Assembly (NCBI RefSeq): GCF_000300195.1
Contig: NZ_AMQH01000020.1
Location: 1 to 50,003, forward strand
DNA length: 50,003 bases
From: Clostridium tunisiense TJ
GTDB taxonomy: Bacteria > Bacillota > Clostridia > Clostridiales > Clostridiaceae
Reading direction: 5' to 3'
A program made the position numbers and the translations under genes. Positions 43,611-50,003 of the stretch are shown in pieces (positions within the stretch are counted from its first letter, which is position 1; each line of letters starts with the position of its first letter). Under the pieces are notes generated by a model that searched no databases, was not told the origin of the DNA, and was given only the letters and a program-made list of their open reading frames with translations.

Positions 43611-43662
43611 AGCATCTATGTAATTTAACTTTGAAGTTTTTATATAAATTGAGGTGATTAAA

Positions 43663-45498
43663 ATGTTTAAGGCATTAAAGGCTTTGCTGATTGGTAAAGC
43701 ATTAAAAACTGAAGAATTAAGTCATGAAAAGTTTAATGTACTATGGGGACTCCCTGTACTCTCAAGCGATGCTATATCTTCTGTAGCTTATGCTGGAGAG
43801 GAAATATTGTGGGTGTTAGTGCCAATATTAGGGCTAGCAGCTTATAAGAATATGTTCTATGCAGCACTCGCAATTGTACTTCTATTATTTATACTAGTAT
43901 TTTCTTACATGCAAACAATAAACAGCTACCCAAATGGTGGTGGTTCTTATATAGTTTCAAAGGACAATCTAGGCACTATTCCTTCTTTAGTTGCAGCATC
44001 AGCTTTAACTATTGATTATATCCTTACAGTTGCAGTAAGTACTAGTGCTGGATCATCAGCTATAACTTCAGCTTTCCCGGTACTGTTGCCGCATAAAGTT
44101 ATAATAACCTTATTTTTTATTGTTATTTTAACTATTGGTAACTTAAGAGGAATTAAAGATTCTTCTAAACTCTTTGGTGTTCCAACTTATTTATTTATTT
44201 TTTCTATTTTAATAATGATAGTAACTGGTGTTATAAAAACTCTTGTGTTTGGGGTAACACCTTCAAGCATCATTGATATTCCACAAGCTACTGGAAATAT
44301 AACTCTTTTATTATTCTTAAGAGCTTTTGCCTCTGGATGTACAGCTTTAACAGGGGTTGAAGCCGTTAGCGATGGAATTCCTAACTTTAAGGCACCAGCA
44401 CAAAAGAGAGCAAAAACAGTTTTAATTCTACTTTCTTTTATAGTTCTTATGATTTTTGGTGGTTTATCTTATTTAGCTACTTTATATAAAGCCGTTCCAA
44501 ATCATGAAGTTACTGTAATTGCTCAAATTGCTATGCAAGTTTTTGGTAAGGGCTCAATTATGTTTATGGTAATTCAATTTACCACTGCTTTAATTCTAAT
44601 TATGGCAGCAAATACGGCTTTTGCAGACTTTCCACTACTACTTTCCTTTATAGCTAGAGATGGCTTCTTACCAAGACAGCTATCAAAGCGCGGAAGCAGA
44701 CTTAGCTTTTCTAACGGAATAATTCTTTTAGCCTTGGCTTCTTCTTTTCTAGTTATAGGTTTTCACGGAAATACACATTTACTAATGCCTTTATATGCTA
44801 TTGGAGTGTTTATCTCCTTCACTCTATCTCAGTTTGGAATGTTTAGAAGATGGACAACCTCCAAATCTGAAGGTTGGAAGCACAAGGCAGTAATCAATGG
44901 AACTGGTGCTTTAATTACAGCTATAACAGCTACAATAATTGGTTCAACTAAGTTTTTTCATGGAGCATGGATAGTTTTTATCCTAATACCTTTATTTGTC
45001 CTTATAATGTACAGAGTAAAACTCCATTATAATAGCGTAGCAGAGCAATTACGTATTGATAGCTTGCCACTTTGTTTAAACAATAAACCAATAGAAAACT
45101 ATGTAGTAGTGCCAGTGGATACCTTTAATAAAGCTTTTATAAAGTCATTAAACTATGGAAAAACTATTAGTGATCATATAGAAGCTTATCATATCTCCAT
45201 TGATGATGAAAAAACCGAAAAACTACAAGATAAATTTAAAACGGCTAATTTAAATAGTCTACTTGTTATAGAAAAATCTCCTTACAGAGTTTTGACTAGT
45301 ACACTATTTAAGCATATTTGTGCCCTAGAAAAACACCTAGGAAAAAATACTATGATTACTGTAGTACTGCCCCAGTTTGTAGTAGATAAATGGTGGCATC
45401 AACTACTTCATAATCAAACATCTTTATTTATAAAAGCTAGGCTACTAAAAAAACGTAATATAGCTATGGTAACAATACCATACTTAATTGAAGAGTAA
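43663..45498 (+). CDS. kimA: KimA-type potassium transporter (APC superfamily)
   Basis: This 611-residue protein resembles Bacillus subtilis KimA throughout: VLSSDAISSVAYAGEEIL, NSYPNGGGSYIVSKDNLG, ALTIDYILTVAVSTSAG, SGCTALTGVEAVSDGIPNFK and MAANTAFADFPLL. It has about 12 membrane helices and a cytoplasmic C-terminal domain of about 150 residues (EAYHISIDDE, VVLPQFVVDKWWHQLLHNQT). KimA imports K+ with protons and is inhibited by c-di-AMP. GAGGTG lies before the ATG; a GTG three codons earlier is part of that site. Confidence 0.9.
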   Translation: MFKALKALLIGKALKTEELSHEKFNVLWGLPVLSSDAISSVAYAGEEILWVLVPILGLAAYKNMFYAALAIVLLLFILVFSYMQTINSYPNGGGSYIVSKDNLGTIPSLVAASALTIDYILTVAVSTSAGSSAITSAFPVLLPHKVIITLFFIVILTIGNLRGIKDSSKLFGVPTYLFIFSILIMIVTGVIKTLVFGVTPSSIIDIPQATGNITLLLFLRAFASGCTALTGVEAVSDGIPNFKAPAQKRAKTVLILLSFIVLMIFGGLSYLATLYKAVPNHEVTVIAQIAMQVFGKGSIMFMVIQFTTALILIMAANTAFADFPLLLSFIARDGFLPRQLSKRGSRLSFSNGIILLALASSFLVIGFHGNTHLLMPLYAIGVFISFTLSQFGMFRRWTTSKSEGWKHKAVINGTGALITAITATIIGSTKFFHGAWIVFILIPLFVLIMYRVKLHYNSVAEQLRIDSLPLCLNNKPIENYVVVPVDTFNKAFIKSLNYGKTISDHIEAYHISIDDEKTEKLQDKFKTANLNSLLVIEKSPYRVLTSTLFKHICALEKHLGKNTMITVVLPQFVVDKWWHQLLHNQTSLFIKARLLKKRNIAMVTIPYLIEE

Positions 45499-45510
45499 TG
45501 ATAATTAGTA

Positions 45511-45544
45511 AAAAAGACTCAAGGTTTTATCCTTGAGTCTTTCT
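45511..45544 (+). terminator. Terminator after kimA
   Basis: AGACTCAAGG-TTTTAT-CCTTGAGTCT is a perfect 10-bp hairpin followed by TTCT; AAAAA on the other side gives a T run on the minus strand. A near copy lies at 47,030. Confidence 0.8.
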
Positions 45545-45623
45545 ATCATAATAGACTATAATAATTTTCATTGTTTCAACTCAGTAGCTAGTAAATATTC
45601 ACACATGAGCTTAATTCTTGTAA

Positions 45624-46481
45624 CTATGCAATCTCATCTATGTTTTTAATAATAACGGGAGTAGTAATGTCCTTTTTAGCCTTTGTAGATGCTAAACTTG
45701 CAACATTCACTAAGTCATTTAGAAATACAAATATTTCTTCATCTTCTTTAAACTTCACTCTACCTCCTGTAATTCCCACTGCAGCTGAAACAGGAATATT
45801 ATTGAAAAATGGATATTCCTCTATAGTTTTTACTATATTCTCAGCTAATAGTTTACAATCATTTGAAGAGTTAGATGATACTATGGCAAACTCATCTCCA
45901 GCATATCTACATAAATAACTACCATCTTCTAGACAATTCTTTAGTATATCTGCTACGCCTTTTAATATCATGTCGCCAGCTATATGTCCATACTTTTTAT
46001 CAATACATCCGAAATTGTTTAGGTCTAAAAAAGTTATTGTAGCATTCTTTCCATGTCTTATAAAATTAAAGGCATGGTAAAACATATATTCTTTCTTATA
46101 CAGCCCAGTAAGCGAATCTAAATGTTTTCCTAATTCAATCTCTAAAATTGATCTTGTTACATACCCTATAACCTGACCTTCTTTTTCTACTAGTACAATA
46201 CTACCTTTTTTGTTGTAATCGAAGATTTGCTTTACTTCCCATATGCACATATCATAATTAACTACTATATATTTATGAGACATTACATCTTCTGCTATTC
46301 TATTTGGGTGGGCTCCAACTAATTCATCTTTTGTAATTACACCTACTATTATATATTCATCATAAACAGTAAAACACTCTATAGATTCTTGATGAAAAAT
46401 GTCCTGAATTTTTTTAGTTCCATTCAACACATCAATCTTCATTATCTTTTTTTCTATTATATCAAAAACCTTTTTTATCAT
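45624..46481 (-). CDS. CBS-domain pair plus GGDEF (diguanylate cyclase-like) protein
   Basis: In this 285-residue protein residues 15-115 look like two CBS domains (VGVITKDELVG, AEDVMSHKYIVVNYDM, VIGYVTRSILEIEL), which often bind adenine nucleotides. Residues 120-275 are a GGDEF domain: DSLTGLYKKEYMF, FLDLNNFGCIDKKYGHIAGD and CRYAGDEFAIVSS. The signature is AGDEF, a change known in some active cyclases, and the DxDxFK-like motif reads DLNNFG. Its start overlaps the end of the preceding gene by four bases with no clear ribosome binding site, so translation is probably coupled. No membrane segment is seen. Confidence 0.85.
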   Translation of the reverse strand: MIKKVFDIIEKKIMKIDVLNGTKKIQDIFHQESIECFTVYDEYIIVGVITKDELVGAHPNRIAEDVMSHKYIVVNYDMCIWEVKQIFDYNKKGSIVLVEKEGQVIGYVTRSILEIELGKHLDSLTGLYKKEYMFYHAFNFIRHGKNATITFLDLNNFGCIDKKYGHIAGDMILKGVADILKNCLEDGSYLCRYAGDEFAIVSSNSSNDCKLLAENIVKTIEEYPFFNNIPVSAAVGITGGRVKFKEDEEIFVFLNDLVNVASLASTKAKKDITTPVIIKNIDEIA

Positions 46482-46828
46482 AAGTCGATTGATTTGCTAA
46501 CATTAAGAGTTATATTTACTTGAGCTCTTATAATCATTGACTCGTTAGCAATAATGCCTCCTTCTTCCATAATTATAGGAATAAGTTTATCTTGTGATAA
46601 CATATTTAGTAAAGATTTTCTTACAACAATGGCTTCAATAAATTCATGCTCAACTTTAATTATTTCATATTGCTCTGGTGAAAGTACATCTACCATCCTT
46701 CTTACTGCTTCTGGTCCTATAGGTGCTCTATTGCCAACTAGTAGTACATCCTGCATTGGCGGCATTTCAAATTCTGAAAACCTCATATTTATTTCTGCTT
46801 TTTTGCTGCCCTCTATTCTATTACCCAT
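46478..46828 (-). CDS. Small conserved-looking protein of unknown function, coupled to the GGDEF gene
   Basis: This 116-residue protein starts MGNRIEGSKKAEINM. It has no signal peptide or membrane segment. Visible features are MPPMQDVLLVGNRAPIGPEA and a mixed alpha/beta pattern ending IIRAQVNITLNVSKSID. I do not recognise a family. GGAGG and GAGAGG lie before the ATG at 46828; a start six codons upstream is possible. The four-base overlap with the CBS-GGDEF gene suggests that the two act together. Confidence 0.65.
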   Translation of the reverse strand: MGNRIEGSKKAEINMRFSEFEMPPMQDVLLVGNRAPIGPEAVRRMVDVLSPEQYEIIKVEHEFIEAIVVRKSLLNMLSQDKLIPIIMEEGGIIANESMIIRAQVNITLNVSKSIDL

Positions 46829-47029
46829 AAACCTCTCACCTCCCATAACACTAAGTAATATATTATCATATTTTGTCTAATTTTTCTATTATATGCAAAA
46901 TTTTTGTATGAAATACTGGTTATTTATCCAATATATAACATTAATGGATTAAATCTTAACTTATCATTAAAAACTTATAATATAATTTAGTTGATAGTTT
47001 TATAATAAAATCACTTAAAATATGCAAAA

Positions 47030-47064
47030 ATTAAAAACTCAAGGTTCTATCCTTGAGTCTTTTT
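47030..47064. terminator. Terminator of the small membrane protein gene
   Basis: ACTCAAGG-TTCTAT-CCTTGAGT with CTTTTT on the plus side and TTTTTAATTTTT on the minus side. The minus-strand reading ends the gene at 47,078. It is almost the same sequence as the kimA terminator, so one may be a copy of the other. Confidence 0.75.
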
Positions 47065-47077
47065 AACACAAATAGTT

Positions 47078-47341
47078 TTATAATTTTACTTTATTCTTTT
47101 TCCTGAATCTATTTGCAAAACCTATGGAAAGTAAAGTTATTATAAATATTCCAAAACTTATATCTACAATTCTTTGCTCAGGTTTCTGTAAGTAGTTATA
47201 GATTGGGTACTTAGTTCCGTAGATAGCACATGCACTAAAAAATAGCATGTTGATTAAATATACTTGTTTCCTATCTTTTGAATATTGATACCCATTGTAC
47301 AAAATTAAAACAATTAGGATAACCATTAGTCCTATATCCAT
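47078..47341 (-). CDS. Small membrane protein of unknown function
   Basis: This 87-residue protein has two or three hydrophobic segments: GLMVILIVLILYNGYQY at the start, INMLFFSACAIYG in the middle and ISFGIFIITLLSIGFAN before a basic RFRKKNKVKL tail. GAGGTGAA lies about 11 bases before the ATG and a terminator follows directly. No family was recognised. Confidence 0.6.
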   Translation of the reverse strand: MDIGLMVILIVLILYNGYQYSKDRKQVYLINMLFFSACAIYGTKYPIYNYLQKPEQRIVDISFGIFIITLLSIGFANRFRKKNKVKL

Positions 47342-47554
47342 AGTACTTGTTCACCTCTTCTCTTTTAATATTCTCTTAATACCCTTAGAAACTTTAATTG
47401 ATACCATATTATAATTGTAACATAATCTATATACATTATAAATATAATTTTACTATTTTTACATATAATGTATTGATTTAAATTATGTATGACTTACATT
47501 TCTAAAGTTTAAATTATATATTGAGAAAGAGAAAAATTTTTTCAGTAAATAATA

Positions 47555-47662
47555 TTATTTAACTTCAAATATCTCCAAATCCCTAGGAATACGAACTCCT
47601 GAAAAAATCGATGATACTTCATTAAGTACTACTTCTTCAGTTTTGCTAAGCAATATAGGCAT
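47555..47662 (-). CDS. Tiny ORF of unknown standing
   Basis: A 35-codon frame (MPILLSKTEEVVLNEVSSIF, then SGVRIPRDLEIFEVK) follows the methyltransferase gene by 14 bases. The residues look protein-like, but no ribosome binding site precedes the ATG. It may be a small gene, a remnant of a larger one, or chance. Confidence 0.25.
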   Translation of the reverse strand: MPILLSKTEEVVLNEVSSIFSGVRIPRDLEIFEVK

Positions 47663-47676
47663 TAGATAAGGATTTT

Positions 47677-48477
47677 TTACTTTTTTCTACAAATCAACAA
47701 TCCATGATTACTAATTCCTAACAGGCTTTTTTCTCTGCTCATAGCTACACTATAGTCATTCCATAATTTATAATTTTCATCATTTAACTCATTAATAGAA
47801 TTTCTTAATAAGGAACTTATGCCGTCAGTTGCTACATGATCTATAATATCAACATTAAACCTACTCATAAACTCCTCCATTTCTGTAGGAGTTGTAAAAA
47901 AGCCTACTGTGTAAAAGCATTGGTCCCCACCTTCTTTACAATATCCCTTACTTAATATTTCTTCCACAAAAGTAGAACTAAAATATTCTCTTTGGTGAGC
48001 CATTACCACATGAACTATATAGTGCTTATTAATATATGCAACTGCTAAAGTTCCACCTGGTTTTAATGCTCTTAAAGATTCCTCAATACATTTTATTCTT
48101 TGCTCTTCATTTGTAAGATGATACATTGGTCCAAGACAAGTTACTACATCAAAAGTTTCCGATTCATATCTGCTTAAATCAGTAGCATCCACTACAGCAG
48201 TTAATATGTCCAGTTTAGAATTCCTTGCTTTAATTTTTTCCTCAATAATATCTACATGTTTTGGTGTTAAGTCTGTGGCAACTACTGTATTTCCTCTCTC
48301 CCCATAATAAAAGGAATAAGCACCCGTCCCTGCACCTAGTTCAAGAATCTTATGGCCTTTAGAAATATACTGATTTAAAACAGTTGTTGTAACATGAAAC
48401 TCAATTTTCCTTGAACTATCCAAAACTAGTCTATTATCCTCATCATACCTATCGTAAAAACTTATAACATCTCCCAT
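47677..48477 (-). CDS. Class I SAM-dependent methyltransferase
   Basis: This 266-residue protein has the SAM-binding loop ILELGAGTGAYSFYYGERG near residue 42, VVATDLTPKHVDIIEEK, and FDVVTCLGPMYHLTNEEQR near 108, then ALKPGGTLAVAYIN. The layout is of the Methyltransf_11/25 group. GGGGGAAAG precedes the ATG. The acceptor is unknown and no partner gene is near. Confidence 0.87.
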   Translation of the reverse strand: MGDVISFYDRYDEDNRLVLDSSRKIEFHVTTTVLNQYISKGHKILELGAGTGAYSFYYGERGNTVVATDLTPKHVDIIEEKIKARNSKLDILTAVVDATDLSRYESETFDVVTCLGPMYHLTNEEQRIKCIEESLRALKPGGTLAVAYINKHYIVHVVMAHQREYFSSTFVEEILSKGYCKEGGDQCFYTVGFFTTPTEMEEFMSRFNVDIIDHVATDGISSLLRNSINELNDENYKLWNDYSVAMSREKSLLGISNHGLLICRKK

Positions 48478-48965
48478 ATTCTCTTTCCCCCACTTTTTAC
48501 AAATATATTAACAGAACTATTAGATTCCTGTGCTAGATTACACCTCTTTATTTATGCATTATTTAATTTTGTATTTTCATTTTCTATGGATTGCACTACT
48601 TCACTAGTGCAAAACATACTAATTTTTGATTTTTCCCAAAAACTATGCTTTCACCTCCTCATAGAATGTTAATCTTTAATTTATGGTTATTATATTCCAC
48701 AAAATGTATTAATTTCCTCCTTTTACAACAAAATTCTGTATAAATCTCCTAAAAATATGTAAATAAAAAAGCCGCAGATCATTAACCACGACTTTTTTAA
48801 CTTACTATTTTCATAAAATAACTGAGAAAGAAACTTCCTTCTCTTCATTTTAGTCTTTTAATGTATCTATGTTTTATTATTTAATATTCAGCTTGATAGG
48901 AGTTAATCTAAATAAAATCTTAACTATAAATGTACAAACTTTATTAGAACATTTATAAATAGAAA
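48478..48965. other. Non-coding gap between methyltransferase and TDT transporter genes
   Basis: Nearly 490 bp of AT-rich sequence. I see only the terminator hairpin at 48,765-48,798 and no frame with a ribosome binding site. Confidence 0.5.
48760..48800 (-). terminator. Terminator downstream of the TDT transporter gene
   Basis: Minus-strand AAAAAAGTCG and CGGCTTTTTT pair with one G-U, followed by ATTT. It lies about 165 bases beyond the transporter stop codon, so the transcript would have an unusually long 3' untranslated part. Confidence 0.6.
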
Positions 48966-49916
48966 TTACTTTGAAATTTTTGCTGAATCTGATACAACAG
49001 CTTTCTCTGGTAGAAGAAATTGAACGTATCTAAGTAAAACATACAATACTATGATAACTCCCACTACCTCTTGAAACTTTATTAGATATTGTAAAAAGCC
49101 AATGCCTTGGCCAGACTTATTTAAAAACCCATTAGTTAACTTCATTGCAATACCACTTATTATAAGTGGAAATGTAAACCCAGAATAACTTGGATAGAAT
49201 TTTAATTTTAAAAGATTAAACATTTTAATAATAACTACTACATACATGAAAATTGATAATACCATTAAAACCCAAACTATTGCCATAGTTTTAGTTTGAA
49301 AAGAATTCATATACCCAGCTAATAATAAACTTGCTGGTGCTGCAAATATAGCAAGGGTAGGTAAAGTTGGTTCTGGCATTTCCTTAACCTTTAAAACTCT
49401 ATAAGTAACTATTGGTAAAAGTATTATATAAGTTATAAATCCAAACCAAAAGGATAACTTGCCTACAGTCGACATGCCATATGCAGGTCCTGTCACACTA
49501 GCTACCACTATACCCACATAAACTATGAACCAAGATGGAAATACTTGTTTAACTTTAAAATTTAGTACAAATTTCTTTGTAAACCATAAAATTAATATAA
49601 CATGTATTGCTAATCCTATAATCCATACAACAAAAGCAAATTGTGGAGCATAAGGTTTAACATAAGTTGATAATATCATGATAGCCATTGAAAAAGTCGG
49701 AAACACACTTCCTACCACTGGATTATCTATGGCTTCTGCTACCCCCTTTGGATACTTTATCATCTTTGCAATCATTAAAATAAGTAGTATTGCTGATACT
49801 AGTCCGAATATATTACGATATACTTCTCCATAGGATTGTACAAGATTGCCTGTAGCTGCCAATCCTAGCATTAGTCCCACTATTGGAACTGGGCATTTTT
49901 TCAAAACTTGACCCAT
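48966..49916 (-). CDS. TDT-family (TehA-like) membrane transporter
   Basis: This 316-residue protein has about ten hydrophobic segments. KCPVPIVGLMLGLAATGNLV at the start, GSVFPTFSMAIMILSTYVKP and FPSWFIVYVGIVVASVTGPA match the tellurite-resistance/dicarboxylate transporter (TDT) family, which includes TehA, malate carriers and SLAC1-type anion channels. GGGGGAAGG precedes the ATG. The substrate is not clear; an anion such as a dicarboxylate or sulfite is typical of the family. Confidence 0.88.
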   Translation of the reverse strand: MGQVLKKCPVPIVGLMLGLAATGNLVQSYGEVYRNIFGLVSAILLILMIAKMIKYPKGVAEAIDNPVVGSVFPTFSMAIMILSTYVKPYAPQFAFVVWIIGLAIHVILILWFTKKFVLNFKVKQVFPSWFIVYVGIVVASVTGPAYGMSTVGKLSFWFGFITYIILLPIVTYRVLKVKEMPEPTLPTLAIFAAPASLLLAGYMNSFQTKTMAIVWVLMVLSIFMYVVVIIKMFNLLKLKFYPSYSGFTFPLIISGIAMKLTNGFLNKSGQGIGFLQYLIKFQEVVGVIIVLYVLLRYVQFLLPEKAVVSDSAKISK

Positions 49917-49940
49917 TAAAGCCTTCCCCCTATAATAAAA

Positions 49941-49969
49941 GTTTTAGAAGTTTTCATAAACTCCGTCAA
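49941..49969 (-). promoter_or_regulatory. Candidate promoter of the TDT gene
   Basis: Minus-strand TTGACG (49964-49969) and TAAAAC (49941-49946) are 17 bases apart, directly ahead of the ribosome binding site, giving a short leader. Confidence 0.5.
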
Positions 49970-50003
49970 TAGTATAACATATGTAATTGCTATTATTTTA
50001 TTG

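Noticed and set aside
43382..43662. Possible ydaO or other riboswitch ahead of kimA
   Set aside because: The conserved ydaO segments are not present and the predicted transcript start leaves only about 46 leader bases.
1..50003. CRISPR array, prophage or insertion sequence
   Set aside because: No regularly spaced direct repeats, cas genes, integrase, transposase or phage structural genes are seen; the repeats found are short, palindromic and dispersed.

Overview
The window is low-GC, AT-rich DNA with strong AGGAGG-type ribosome binding sites, hairpin-plus-T-run terminators and clean sigma-A promoters. It carries a complete-looking anaerobic corrin ring pathway. This fits a strict anaerobe of the Clostridium type (Bacillota, Clostridiaceae-like); the species cannot be told from sequence reading alone. 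No tRNA, rRNA, CRISPR array, transposase or prophage gene was seen.

Left part (about 1-25,300): a cobalamin (B12) biosynthesis region. A TTGACT/TATAAT promoter near 18.2 kb and a cobalamin riboswitch with its own terminator (17.9-18.15 kb) face left into one long series of same-strand genes. In order of transcription they are cobD (threonine-phosphate decarboxylase), sirC, hemC, cobA-hemD fusion, hemB, cbiA, cbiC, cbiD, cbiE, cbiT, cbiL, cbiF, cbiG, cbiH, cbiJ, an ECF S-component (probably CblT-like), cbiK and cobT. A second, nearly identical promoter-riboswitch-terminator module (25.0-25.3 kb) drives cbiP-cbiB. Together these cover ALA to adenosylcobinamide phosphate plus lower-ligand activation. 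hemA, hemL, cobU, cobS, cobC and a corrinoid adenosyltransferase are not in the window. At the extreme left edge is a decayed C-terminal piece of a ZIP metal transporter. Between the two B12 units sits a divergent sulfur module: a LysR regulator facing a CoA-disulfide-reductase-like flavoprotein with a rhodanese tail and a siroheme/4Fe-4S sulfite (or nitrite) reductase. That reductase would use siroheme made from the same precorrin-2 as B12.

Middle part (25.4-34.2 kb): an orphan membrane histidine kinase; a very long YhgE/Pip-type membrane protein whose promoter is overlapped by a TetR-type palindrome, with the TetR gene upstream; a CPA-type cation/proton antiporter preceded by a fluoride (crcB-class) riboswitch and terminator; and divergent 5-formyl-THF cyclo-ligase. 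The fluoride aptamer is unusual: its second hairpin is enlarged to about 68 nt by sequence matching an interspersed palindromic repeat found at three other places in the window, including the antiporter's own stop codon.

Right part (34.2-50 kb): mostly single-gene units. These are two beta-lactamase-like serine hydrolases, two GNAT acetyltransferases, an enterochelin-esterase-like hydrolase, a secreted Glu/Ala/Lys-rich coiled-coil protein, a HAD phosphatase, a KimA-type K+ transporter, a CBS-GGDEF protein overlapping a small unknown gene, a small membrane protein, a SAM methyltransferase and a TDT-family transporter. The 0.9-kb gap at 39.9-40.9 kb contains a perfect-spacing promoter and a downstream terminator with no convincing gene, so it may make a small RNA.

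All functional calls rest on recognising motifs and family resemblance by eye; no database search was run.
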